Origin: Bin87 sp964502995
GTDB taxonomy: Bacteria > Chloroflexota > Dehalococcoidia > Lucifugimonadales > UBA3495
DNA length: 64,000 bases
NCBI GenBank assembly: GCA_964502995.1
Contig: CAZCZB010000011.1
Span: 1-64,000 of the forward strand
Direction of reading: 5' to 3'
Positions 33,390 through 41,619 of this stretch are shown one piece after another; positions within the stretch are counted from its first letter, which is position 1; every line of letters begins with the position of its first letter. The notes under the pieces are model-generated. The model was not told where the DNA came from, made no database searches, and saw only the letters and a list, made by a program, of their open reading frames with translations. The position numbers and the translations under genes are program-made.

Positions 33390-34772
33390 ATGCCCACGCT
33401 GACCAACTGCTTGCGGGCAATTGCCGCCATCGGACTTGGCGCACTGTTTGTTGCGCTGGCGTGTATGCCGGGTGATATGTCCACCAATCCTGCAGATCCC
33501 ATGCCTATCAATCGCATCGCCTACATAGACGCTGACGGGCAGCTAACCACCGTGAATCCCGATGGCAGCGCGCGCAACACCCTGACCACCGGGGCCGTCG
33601 CAGACGCGGGGGGACGCATGGGCGGCATCGTGGCCCAACCTGCCACCGAAACCCGTCTGTACGGCTGGCCCGTTTGGTCTCCCGACGGCGACCGGATCGC
33701 AGTCTCCCTCATCAGCGGCATGTCGCCCTCCGATGCTGAGATGAGCGTGCAGTCGCTGGAGGCATCCAACGGCGTGGGCGGGCCCGTGTTCGTCAATCCT
33801 GCCCCGCTGACCATCGCGGACGGCACGCCCCATTACGTGCAGTGGTTCCCCGACAGCCGGCGCCTGGGAATCACCGCCGCCACCCCGGAAGGGCTAACCC
33901 TTTTTGTCGTTGATGCCAACCCTGCCGACGGAGATGGACAGCCGGCGGCGGCTTTGCCCGTGGCCCGGGGAGCGCCGCTGTATTTCGACTGGTCTCCCGA
34001 CAGCCGCGCGCTGGCGGTACACAGCGGCGAGGAGTTGTCGGTGCTGCGCCTGGAAGAAGGCGCGACGCAGATGACCATACAGTCCATAAGCCGCTCGCGC
34101 TCGTTCCGCACTCCGGCCTGGTCGCCCGACGGTGTCCAACTGGCGTGGTCGGCGCCCGGCGGCGACGGCGAGGCGATGTGGGTCGGCCGCCCCGACGAGA
34201 CCGATTACCCGCCGATGCGGCTGGCCGAAGTGGACGGCTCATGCGCCTTTCTGTGGTCGTCGGACGGTACAACCATCGCGGTCGCCGACCAACAGGGCAG
34301 CGGTTCTCCGGCCTATCGTCGTTTGCGGTTGTTGGCGGCCGACGGCAGCGGCGAGCGGACCATACACGAGGACGACTGGGTGCTGGGGTTTTTCTGGGAA
34401 CCGCAGGGCGACCGCCTGGCCTGGGTCGCTCTCAACAGCGAAGAGCGCACCATGGAATGGCGCATCGAGGACGGCAGCGTGGCCCCACCCGACGCCGCCG
34501 AGCCCTCGGAGCGGCCGGTTGCCGGCCTGCGCTTCTCTCCCAGCGGCGAAACATTTTTGATGCTGGCATTTTTTGACCAATACGCCCGCAGCCACTCCCC
34601 GTGGGCTCCCGACGGTTCGGGGCTGGTGGTGGCGGGAACCCAACAATACCTTTCCCAGCGACGCAACGGCAGCAGCGCGGCCGGCCCGCACGTGTACGTG
34701 GCGGAACTGGGCGATAACGGACAATTGCGCGACCTCGCCGGCGGCGGCATCGCCGTCTGGTCTCCGAGGTAA
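33390..34772 (+). CDS. TolB-like beta-propeller lipoprotein
   Basis: The 460-residue protein has a lipoprotein signal with lipobox VALAC (Cys26). Several WD40-like/TolB repeats follow, each with 'xxWSPDGxxxAxx' cores: WPVWSPDGDRIAVS, VQWFPDSRRLGIT, FDWSPDSRALAV, PAWSPDGVQLAWS, LWSSDGTTIAVA, FFWEPQGDRLAW and SPWAPDGSGLVVAG. This suggests a seven- or eight-bladed propeller on the outer face of the membrane. The substrate is unknown. It overlaps or abuts the LppX-like lipoprotein gene (6 nt gap). Confidence 0.8.
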   Translation: MPTLTNCLRAIAAIGLGALFVALACMPGDMSTNPADPMPINRIAYIDADGQLTTVNPDGSARNTLTTGAVADAGGRMGGIVAQPATETRLYGWPVWSPDGDRIAVSLISGMSPSDAEMSVQSLEASNGVGGPVFVNPAPLTIADGTPHYVQWFPDSRRLGITAATPEGLTLFVVDANPADGDGQPAAALPVARGAPLYFDWSPDSRALAVHSGEELSVLRLEEGATQMTIQSISRSRSFRTPAWSPDGVQLAWSAPGGDGEAMWVGRPDETDYPPMRLAEVDGSCAFLWSSDGTTIAVADQQGSGSPAYRRLRLLAADGSGERTIHEDDWVLGFFWEPQGDRLAWVALNSEERTMEWRIEDGSVAPPDAAEPSERPVAGLRFSPSGETFLMLAFFDQYARSHSPWAPDGSGLVVAGTQQYLSQRRNGSSAAGPHVYVAELGDNGQLRDLAGGGIAVWSPR

Positions 34773-34778
34773 TTGATC

Positions 34779-35576
34779 ATGAACCTGATACAACGACATC
34801 CCCGATGGCTGATTGCGCTGGTTGCCGTCGCAGTGGTGGCCCTGGCAGCGGCCTGTGGCGGCGAGCCTGCTCCCGCGCCCGCCGATGCGCCCACGCCATC
34901 GCCCACGCCGGTTCCCGACCCGGCGGCCCTGTTGGAAGAAACGGCGGCCAATCTGCTCGCCCTGGAGTCCGCCAGGTTCGTGCTCAGCCACGAAACGGGC
35001 AGCATCTTTGTACCGGCCTTCAGCGCCAAGGTGACCGAGGCCAGCGGTGTTTGGGACGCGGCCAGCGGCGCCGATCTTGCCGTCGACTCCTACATGGTGC
35101 CGGACGTTGCCACCGATCCCCAGTCTGGGATTTACTTCCAACTGATGCTGGTGGTGACGCCGGACTCGTACTATGGCACGGACCCGATCTCGGGCGGTTG
35201 GATGAAGCAGCCCCGGGCCGAGGCGCCCATTCCGGTGGATACGCTCAACCTGATAATCGCCGATCTGGTCGCCACGATCGAAAACCCGGCCCTGGCCGGC
35301 GAGGGAACCTTGGACGGGATCCCCGTGTACCGCGTCACGGGCGATGCGCCGGGCGCCGTGATGGAGTGGCTTCTGCTCAGCGCCGGCCCCGACCAGTCCG
35401 TGGGAATCGAACTGTGGACCGACAAGGAGAACAGGTTCCTGCGGAAGCTGAGAATCATCGGACCCATCGGGGAATATGACCAACCCGACACCGTCCGCGA
35501 ACTGCTGCTCACCGACATCAACGAACCGGTGGATATTGAGCCGCCGACCGAGTACGTCGATCTTTCCGGCGGCTAA
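34779..35576 (+). CDS. LppX/LprAFG-family lipoprotein
   Basis: The 265-residue protein has a signal peptide with lipobox ALAAAC (Cys ~26), then a Pro-rich linker, then a domain resembling LppX_LprAFG of mycobacteria: LLEETAANLLALESARFVLSHETG, 'VTEASGVWDAASGADLAVDSYMV', 'LNLIIADLVATIENPALAGEGTLDGIPVYRVTGD' split over the middle, and a final VRELLLTDINEPVDIEPP. Such proteins bind lipids in a large pocket and work with an MFS exporter. Here the next gene, 27 nt away, is a 14-helix MFS pump. The start ATG 34779 was preferred over TTG 34773; GAGG lies 10 nt upstream. Confidence 0.82.
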   Translation: MNLIQRHPRWLIALVAVAVVALAAACGGEPAPAPADAPTPSPTPVPDPAALLEETAANLLALESARFVLSHETGSIFVPAFSAKVTEASGVWDAASGADLAVDSYMVPDVATDPQSGIYFQLMLVVTPDSYYGTDPISGGWMKQPRAEAPIPVDTLNLIIADLVATIENPALAGEGTLDGIPVYRVTGDAPGAVMEWLLLSAGPDQSVGIELWTDKENRFLRKLRIIGPIGEYDQPDTVRELLLTDINEPVDIEPPTEYVDLSGG

Positions 35577-35603
35577 TCCGCCGCACATCGCCGCGAGGGC
35601 AGC

Positions 35604-37151
35604 GTGACCATTTCCTCCCGCCGTCAGTGGACGCTGGTGGCTTTCGTCGCCTGTGGCGCGTTCATCACGGCCCTCGACCAGACGGTCGTGGTCACCGCGC
35701 TGCCGGCGGTGATGGCGGACCTGAAGGTGCCGGTGCTGCGCCTGGAGGCGGTGATCTGGGTCGTGACGGCGTATCTGCTGGGCTACACCATCGCCATGCC
35801 GCTGTTGGGCCGACTGGCCGACGTACACGGATACGCGCGCATCTACTGGGTGTCGCTGGCCGTGTTCAGCGTGGGCACGACGCTGGTGGCGCTGGCCGGT
35901 CAATCCGAATGGCTCAACGGTCGCGTGGAGCAGTTGGACCAGATCGTCGTCGCGCGGGTGGTGCAGGCCATTGGCGGAGGCGGCGCGGTGCCCATCAGTC
36001 TCGCCATCGCGGCGGCGCTGGTATCCCCACAGCAGCGCGGGCTGGCGCTGGGCATCGTGGCCGGCGCGGCAGAGGCGGGCAGTATGCTCGGCCCGGCCTA
36101 CGGCGGCGCGGTCATCGAGATTTGGGGGTGGCGGGCCATATTCTGGCTCAACGTGCCGCAGGCCGCCGCCATTGCCGTCGCGCTGCTGTGGCTGCCCCGG
36201 CAACCGTTGGCGGCGGCCCGCATGGACTATCGTGGCGGGGCAATCCTCACGGTGGCGCTGGTGCTGCTGTCCCTGGCTTTCGCCCACGAGGGCCTGTTCC
36301 GCCTGTCGGCGTGGACGCCATACGCGCTGTTGGTCGGGTTCGCGGTGTCCATCGTCGTGCTGGTGTGGAGTCAACGAAGGACCACTCAGCCGCTGCTGTC
36401 CGCCGTGCTGTTTCGGGCCTGGGCATTCGTATCGGCCAACGCGTGCCAACTGCTGGTGGGAGTCGCGCTGATCATCGCCATGGCGACCACGGTGATCATG
36501 GCCAACACCGTGATGAACCAGCCCGAGCGTCCGGTGGACGCGACCACCGCCGCCCTGTGGCTGCTGCGGATGACCGCCACCATTCCGGTTTTCGCCGTGC
36601 TGGGCGGATGGTTGATCCGGTGGGTGGACGCCCGGTGGATCGCGGTGGTCGGATTGGCGTTGATCGCCGCCGGAATGTACCGCCTGAGCAGTTGGCCGGT
36701 GGAAATCGCAGAACCTCGCCTGACGCTGGATATGGTGGTGGCCGGAGTGGGGTTCGGCCTGGTCATCGCTCCGCTGATGCACCGCGCCATTGCCGCCGCG
36801 CCCTTCGAGTACCGGGCGGTATCGGCGTCAATGGTCGTGGTGTCCAGGATGCTGGGGATGACGCTGGGCATGGCGGCGCTGTCGGCGTGGGGAGTGAACG
36901 AGTTTCTGGCCATCCTGACCGACACGCCATCACCGCTGCTGATGCCCGACCTGGAAGCGGCCGAGCGGGTCAAGGCGTTTGCGGAATATCGCAAATCCCT
37001 GGAGTCGGCGAGCCTGGGGCTGTTCCACAGTTTCTACCGCGCCGCCGCGATAATCTCCGTGATCGCCATAGTCCCCGCCCTGCTGATGCGGGCCAGTCCA
37101 CGGGAGAGGGCAGAGGCGATCACGGCGGGGGATGCCACGCGGATGCAATGA
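35604..37151 (+). CDS. DHA2-type MFS exporter (EmrB/P55-like)
   Basis: The 515-residue protein has about 14 membrane helices. Helix 1 has the DHA2 motif ALDQTVVVTALPAV and the loop after helix 2 is GRLADVHGYARIYWVS (motif A). QAIGGGGAVPISLAIA and 'GAAEAGSMLGPAYGG' are motif C-like, typical of antiporters. It is a drug or lipid exporter coupled to protons. Placed directly after an LppX/LprG-like lipoprotein, it mirrors the mycobacterial LprG-P55 pair that moves triacylglycerides. Start is GTG. Confidence 0.88.
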   Translation: MTISSRRQWTLVAFVACGAFITALDQTVVVTALPAVMADLKVPVLRLEAVIWVVTAYLLGYTIAMPLLGRLADVHGYARIYWVSLAVFSVGTTLVALAGQSEWLNGRVEQLDQIVVARVVQAIGGGGAVPISLAIAAALVSPQQRGLALGIVAGAAEAGSMLGPAYGGAVIEIWGWRAIFWLNVPQAAAIAVALLWLPRQPLAAARMDYRGGAILTVALVLLSLAFAHEGLFRLSAWTPYALLVGFAVSIVVLVWSQRRTTQPLLSAVLFRAWAFVSANACQLLVGVALIIAMATTVIMANTVMNQPERPVDATTAALWLLRMTATIPVFAVLGGWLIRWVDARWIAVVGLALIAAGMYRLSSWPVEIAEPRLTLDMVVAGVGFGLVIAPLMHRAIAAAPFEYRAVSASMVVVSRMLGMTLGMAALSAWGVNEFLAILTDTPSPLLMPDLEAAERVKAFAEYRKSLESASLGLFHSFYRAAAIISVIAIVPALLMRASPRERAEAITAGDATRMQ

Positions 37152-37338
37152 AGCGGGAATGGAATGTATGTTGGGCTGTCGCAGGTTTCCGATTGGCAAA
37201 TCGTATTGCACGAAATAGGGAAGCCGGTGTACGGACCTTGCGGCACAAGGGGAGCGACCAATCATTCGCCCCCACAACGGAACGACATCGAAATGGCAGG
37301 GTACAACGGAACGATATCCCCTTCGGGAGTGACGAACG

Positions 37339-38163
37339 ATGGAAATGAAACGGCTGGGGGCGTCGGGTTTGATGGCGCCGGAGATTGGGTTGGGCACATG
37401 GCGGTACAGCGGCGGGCCGGAACCGCTGCGGCGGGGCGTTGAACTGGGCGCGAATCTCATCGATACCGCCGAGATGTACCGCACCGAGGATGCCGTGGGT
37501 GAGGCCATCGTTGGCATCCGCGACCGGATCATTGTTGCGACCAAGGTGCTGGGCGGCAATCTGCGGTACGACGACGTGCTGCGCGCCGCCGACCGGAGCC
37601 TGCGGTTGCTGGGCGTGGACAGGATCGATCTCTACCAGATCCATTGGCCCAATCCCAGGGTGCCCATCGCGGAAACCATGCGCGCAATGGAGAAGCTGGT
37701 TGATGACGGCCTGGTGGACCACATCGGCGTGAGCAACTTTGCGGTGGAGGACATGCGGGAGGCCCAGGCTGAGATGCGGCACAACCCAATCGTGTCCAAC
37801 CAGATTCTCTACAACCTGCGCCGCCGCCGCGCCGAGCGGGACGTGATTCCATACTGCCTGGAACACGACATCGCTGTCATCGCCTATTCGCCGCTGCACG
37901 AAGGGGCGTTGGTGGGCGGCGCCAGCGGCCGGGTTCGCCGGGCGTTGCGCCTGAACCGCGATCAGCAGATTCTGGCGGACATCGCCGGGGAGACGGGCAA
38001 AACCGCCGCGCAGGTGGCGCTGAACTGGGTGGCCGATCAGCCCAACATGATCGCCATTCCCAAGTCCAACAGCGTGGCGCGCACCGAGGAGAACTGCAAC
38101 GCGTCGGGCTGGCGCCTCACGGCGGAGCAGCGGGAGCGGCTGGACCGGGCGTTTCCGGTCTAG
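37339..38163 (+). CDS. Aldo/keto reductase
   Basis: The 274-residue protein is a TIM-barrel NADPH-dependent reductase. It shows the family tetrad: Asp in NLIDTAEMYRTEDAVGEAI with Tyr, Lys in IVATKVLGG, and His in LYQIHWPNP, followed by GVSNFAVEDM, 'VSNQILYNLRRR', 'AQVALNWVADQPNMIAIPKS'. The substrate cannot be told. It is preceded by 190 bp holding degenerate repeat pieces (CAATCATTCGCCCCCAC) and followed convergently by the 2H-like gene, only 10 nt away. Confidence 0.92.
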   Translation: MEMKRLGASGLMAPEIGLGTWRYSGGPEPLRRGVELGANLIDTAEMYRTEDAVGEAIVGIRDRIIVATKVLGGNLRYDDVLRAADRSLRLLGVDRIDLYQIHWPNPRVPIAETMRAMEKLVDDGLVDHIGVSNFAVEDMREAQAEMRHNPIVSNQILYNLRRRRAERDVIPYCLEHDIAVIAYSPLHEGALVGGASGRVRRALRLNRDQQILADIAGETGKTAAQVALNWVADQPNMIAIPKSNSVARTEENCNASGWRLTAEQRERLDRAFPV

Positions 38164-38173
38164 CCCGATGCCA

Positions 38174-38839
38174 TCACAGGCTGTAGCTGGCGATGGCACG
38201 CCATTGCAGGTCGGTGGCCCAACGGCCGCCGGACCAGTCGTCGCCAGCCGCGTTGGACTCGAACCGGGTGAGGGCCAGGCGCCAGGCGCGGGTGATCTGC
38301 GAGACTTTCAACTCGTCGGTGACGGAACGGGCGAAATCCAGGGCGCCGTCGAATACGGAATCGGGGAGGTCGGCGTGGGACATCAGCGGTATCTGCGGCG
38401 GAAAATCGGGCCCGAAAACGCGCCGCTCTCCCCCGACGAGGGGGTTGCGCTCCAGCAGGTCGACGACCATCGACTGCAACCGATACAGGGACTCGTTGAC
38501 AACCTCGGGCGAAAAGTCCAGCCAGATGTTGCCGTCGGACTCGGTGGGGCGGGTGGTGGTTATGCCCCGGTTGAAGAGCGGAAACCGCGGCGACACGCGA
38601 CGGTATCGCTCGGCCAGGGTTTCCAGGTCACGGGCAAGTTGCGCCTCGGCATCATTGGATCCGCCGGAGTCCAGGGATCCGCCGGAGTCCAGCGGGAAAT
38701 AGTCCGACATGGGCATGTGCAGCATGTGCATCTCGGCAGCCCAGCAGGCGTACTGCCCGCAGATCAACTGCCGCGCGCGATAGGCCCGGGCGGTGAAATC
38801 CGGGTCGGTGAGCAGGCTGACGGCGTAACGGATGGACAT
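38174..38839 (-). CDS. Unknown protein, possibly 2H phosphoesterase-like
   Basis: The 221-residue protein starts IRYAVSLLTDPDFTARAYRARQL, resembling the opening of 2'-5' RNA ligase-like (2H) proteins, and has a HMLHMPM segment near residue 39; the second HxT-type motif was not found, so the assignment is weak. A tandem LDSGGS-LDSGGS repeat (residues ~50-61) looks like a recent duplication of 18 bp. Its start ATG has GGAG 9 nt upstream and lies inside the end of the DUF5131 gene, overlapping by 76 nt. Confidence 0.6.
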   Translation of the reverse strand: MSIRYAVSLLTDPDFTARAYRARQLICGQYACWAAEMHMLHMPMSDYFPLDSGGSLDSGGSNDAEAQLARDLETLAERYRRVSPRFPLFNRGITTTRPTESDGNIWLDFSPEVVNESLYRLQSMVVDLLERNPLVGGERRVFGPDFPPQIPLMSHADLPDSVFDGALDFARSVTDELKVSQITRAWRLALTRFESNAAGDDWSGGRWATDLQWRAIASYSL

Positions 38840-39573
38840 CGGGTTGCTCCTATTGAGGGCGTGGCAGATTCGGGCATTTCGTCCCAGGTACGCCCGTCAA
38901 GTTCCCTGCCGTTGCGCTTTTTGAAAACGCCGCCCCACTGTTTGAAGTGAAAGGCGACGCCGCCGTCGATGCACTGGTCGCGAATTTCGCGGACCCATTC
39001 CGGTTGCATGACACGCGCGCCGGGGCCGGACTCTCCACCCACGATTACCCAATCTATACCAGCCAGGTCAAGAGTCGGCAATGGCCCCAGCAGTGGCTCC
39101 AACGAAAGAAACTTGATCGCCGCGCCGGTTTCCCGAAGCAGGTCGATGCGGTGGGCATATTCGTTTCGTTCCACGCTGACGCCCATCCACACTTGAGATG
39201 GCCACGCCAGCCTTTCGCTCAACTCTGCGACGCGTTCCGCTCGTTTGGTCAACACTTGGTAACGATGCCAGTCGGCGCGTTCCATCACGTCGAACACATC
39301 ATGGATGAACGGTTCCGGTACGTCCACGTGAAACAGGTCGCTCATGGAGTTGACGAAAATTGAGCGAGGCTTGCGCCACCGTAGGGGAATCTCCAGGGTG
39401 TCGGGATGAAGTGTCACTTCAAAGCCGTTCCGGTATTTCGCCATGCCCGTTGCCTTCAACCGTTTCGACAGGCGCTCGGCGTAGCAATGCTTGCACCCCG
39501 GGCTGACCTTGTTGCAGCCCGTCACCGGGTTCCAGGTGGCGTCGGTCCACTCAATTTTGCTGCCCTGGGCCAT
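38764..39573 (-). CDS. Phage Gp37/Gp68-like (DUF5131) three-cysteine protein
   Basis: The 269-residue protein starts IEWTDATWNPVTGCNKVSPG with three cysteines C20, C27 and C30 (Cx6Cx2C), which likely hold an FeS cluster of radical-SAM type. The rest is a TIM-barrel-like domain: SIFVNSMSDLFHVDVP, 'YQVLTKRAERVAEL', 'IKFLSLEPLLGPL', 'IDWVIVGGESGPGAR', and FHFKQWGG. This is DUF5131/Gp37-Gp68, often beside TcmP. The last ~35 residues overlap the next gene and look random, so the true C terminus may be about 235 residues or the gene is frameshifted. The TcmP gene is 18 nt upstream on the same strand. Confidence 0.82.
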   Translation of the reverse strand: MAQGSKIEWTDATWNPVTGCNKVSPGCKHCYAERLSKRLKATGMAKYRNGFEVTLHPDTLEIPLRWRKPRSIFVNSMSDLFHVDVPEPFIHDVFDVMERADWHRYQVLTKRAERVAELSERLAWPSQVWMGVSVERNEYAHRIDLLRETGAAIKFLSLEPLLGPLPTLDLAGIDWVIVGGESGPGARVMQPEWVREIRDQCIDGGVAFHFKQWGGVFKKRNGRELDGRTWDEMPESATPSIGATRCPSVTPSACSPTRISPPGPIARGS

Positions 39574-39591
39574 GATTCACCACCGGTGGTT

Positions 39592-40443
39592 CTATAACAG
39601 TTCCATCCTGATTTGCCCGCTTTCCATCCGTTTGGCCGCCTTGTCCCAAAAATCTGCGCCGCGTTCATGTTTGCTGGCGAAGATTAGGCAATATAGAGTT
39701 AATCCGCGAGAATTACTGACAAATACATGATCGCGAATACAGGGGTATCCAATTTTGCGCAATTCTTCGGAATAAGCGTCCAAAAGAACCCGTGCTGGCA
39801 ATTCGCTTGGGTTCTCATGTCGCATGGCGGCTCTGAACCGGTCTTTATATCCTGAACCATTCATGAACCGATCTAATTGAGGTAGCTCTTTTTCCCAGTT
39901 GCGTTTGATATAGCCGATTGGGAAATTGACTACGAGATCGAGTCGACGGCCAGCGGAAAGGTTTGCGAGAGTTTCGAACCCAAAATCCCAACCCCAAGGG
40001 TCAAACACGGCCAGCCCGAGCGATTTCCTAGCGTGCGGCAAATCCGCAATGATTTGATCCACCACTTTATCCGCATCGCCAGGGTAACAAGTAACACTGG
40101 TTGTACGTGGTAACCCTAACTTGGTAATGCGTTGGTCTAGTGCCGCCAAAAAACACGGATTTTTGTCGGCCAGCAAATATTGAGTGAATTTGGCACCCGA
40201 TTTCGCCGCCAAAATCGCCGATCCATCAACTTCGGCGACAGATTCTTTTATACGGCAAATTCCTGGTCCGGTGAATAAATCTACGTAGTATCGTTCACGC
40301 CATTGATGGCGCATCCCGTTGGTGAAAATGGTCGATATTCGTTGCAGTACAAACTCCTTTTCTTTCGCATGTTCAGCCACTTCCAACGCAGGCAATCCGT
40401 CTGATGCGGTAATTTTATTTTGGCCTCTGGATGAACTTACCAC
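39592..40443 (-). CDS. tcmP: Three-Cys-motif partner protein TcmP
   Basis: The 283-residue protein shows the TcmP family landmarks: VAEHAKEKEFVLQRI, 'YYVDLFTGPGICRI' (SAM-site-like DLFTGPG), GSAILAAK, 'LADKNPCFLAAL', 'LAVFDPWGWDFGFETLANL' and 'LVVNFPIGYIKRNW'. TcmP accompanies the three-Cys protein found just downstream, and its fold suggests a methyltransferase-like enzyme. The function of the pair is not established. Base composition is visibly more AT-rich than in neighbouring genes, consistent with recent transfer. The start is GTG with CCGGAGG 10 nt before it. Confidence 0.82.
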   Translation of the reverse strand: MVSSSRGQNKITASDGLPALEVAEHAKEKEFVLQRISTIFTNGMRHQWRERYYVDLFTGPGICRIKESVAEVDGSAILAAKSGAKFTQYLLADKNPCFLAALDQRITKLGLPRTTSVTCYPGDADKVVDQIIADLPHARKSLGLAVFDPWGWDFGFETLANLSAGRRLDLVVNFPIGYIKRNWEKELPQLDRFMNGSGYKDRFRAAMRHENPSELPARVLLDAYSEELRKIGYPCIRDHVFVSNSRGLTLYCLIFASKHERGADFWDKAAKRMESGQIRMELL

Positions 40444-40474
40444 GTTGTATCGCCTCCGGAAATGTATTCAGGCG

Positions 40475-40480
40475 ATTATA
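40475..40480 (-). promoter_or_regulatory. TATAAT -10 box for the tcmP pair
   Basis: On the minus strand TATAAT lies 32 nt before the tcmP start, with no clear -35 box at 17 bp. It faces away from the forward promoter-like pair at 40526-40553, making a divergent control region of about 140 bp. Confidence 0.4.
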
Positions 40481-40525
40481 GCACATCTGAACTAACTTTC
40501 TCCCGGCGCGATACAGCCATAGTGG

Positions 40526-40553
40526 TTTGCAGTGTTGGATGATGCGTTATACT
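40526..40553 (+). promoter_or_regulatory. Predicted promoter of the 2-hydroxyacid dehydrogenase gene
   Basis: TTTGCA (40526-40531) and TATACT (40548-40553) are spaced by 16 bp, 34 nt before the ATG at 40587. Confidence 0.4.
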
Positions 40554-40586
40554 GCCTACGCTCTTAAGCGCCCGCCAGAACCGTCC

Positions 40587-41591
40587 ATGCCCACACGCAT
40601 TCTCATTACCGATTTTGTTTGGCCTTCCACCGCTCCTGAGCGGGAGGTTCTGGCGGCCGGGTTGGGCGACGATGTTGAGGTTGTGGAGGCGCCGGATGGG
40701 TCGGAGGACACGCTGGCGTCGCTGGCGGTTGACTGCGACGGCATCATGACCTGCTTCGCGCAGGTCACGCCGTCGGTGGTGCGAGCCGCCGAACGGTGCC
40801 GCGTCGTCAGTCGCTACGGCGTGGGCGTCGACAACATCGCCGTGGACGTTGCCACCGAGTTGGGCATTCCAGTTACCTACGTGCCCGACTACTGCGTGGA
40901 TGAGGTGAGCGACCACGTGATGGCTCTGCTGCTGACCTGGAACCGGCAGATCGGATTCTACGACGGCGTCGCCAGGGCCGGCCAATGGGAGGGAACGCCG
41001 TCGCCCCATCCGCTGACCCGGCTGCGCAGACAGACCATCGGCATCCTGGGGTTCGGACGCATCGGACGCGCCGTTGCCGACAAGGCCCGCGCCTTTGGGC
41101 TCGCCGTGCTGGCGTATGACCCCTACCTGTCGGCGGATTCGGACCTGCCCGACGGCGTGCAGCAGGCCACGCTGGAAGCGTTGCTGGCGTCGTCCGATTA
41201 CGTGACGGTGCATACGCCGCTGAACGACCAAACGAGGGGATTTGTGGGAGCGCGGGAGTTTGAGCAGATGAAACCGTCGGCGTACCTGATCAACTGCGCC
41301 CGTGGCCCCATCGTGGACGAACCGGCGCTCTACGCCGCGCTGCGGGACGGCGGCATCGCCGGCGCCGGGCTGGACGTGATGGAATCATCATCGCCGCCGG
41401 CGGATCATCCGATGTTCGCGCTGGACAACGTCATCGTCACGCCCCACGTCGCATTTCTCTCGCAGCAGTCGGTGCTGGAGTTGGAGGTGCGCACGGCCCG
41501 GGCCACGGTGGACGTGCTGCAGGGTCGGATGCCGGAGTTCCTGGTGAATCCGGCGGTGCTGCCGCACTCGCGGGTTCATTTTCATGGATGA
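40587..41591 (+). CDS. D-isomer-specific 2-hydroxyacid dehydrogenase
   Basis: The 334-residue protein is an NAD-dependent dehydrogenase of the CtBP/SerA-like group. It has the Rossmann fingerprint GILGFGRIGRAVADKARAFG, catalytic Arg in INCARGPIVDE, Glu in 'GLDVMES', and His in VTPHVAFLSQQS. The short N-terminal substrate domain contains 'VSRYGVGVDNI'. An upstream start at 40527 would add 20 residues with no family likeness. The substrate is not clear from sequence. An MBL hydrolase gene follows at 28 nt. Confidence 0.92.
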   Translation: MPTRILITDFVWPSTAPEREVLAAGLGDDVEVVEAPDGSEDTLASLAVDCDGIMTCFAQVTPSVVRAAERCRVVSRYGVGVDNIAVDVATELGIPVTYVPDYCVDEVSDHVMALLLTWNRQIGFYDGVARAGQWEGTPSPHPLTRLRRQTIGILGFGRIGRAVADKARAFGLAVLAYDPYLSADSDLPDGVQQATLEALLASSDYVTVHTPLNDQTRGFVGAREFEQMKPSAYLINCARGPIVDEPALYAALRDGGIAGAGLDVMESSSPPADHPMFALDNVIVTPHVAFLSQQSVLELEVRTARATVDVLQGRMPEFLVNPAVLPHSRVHFHG

Positions 41592-41619
41592 ACGGGATTT
41601 GGTTTGACAGGGGGACGGA

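Noticed and set aside
34239..36782. 847-codon minus ORF across the propeller, LppX and MFS genes
   Set aside because: It is the reverse of three recognisable genes and has a His/Gln/Arg-rich, domain-free composition.
35627..37348. 573-codon forward ORF in another frame of the MFS gene
   Set aside because: Arg/Gly-rich shadow; the MFS frame has 14 clear helices.
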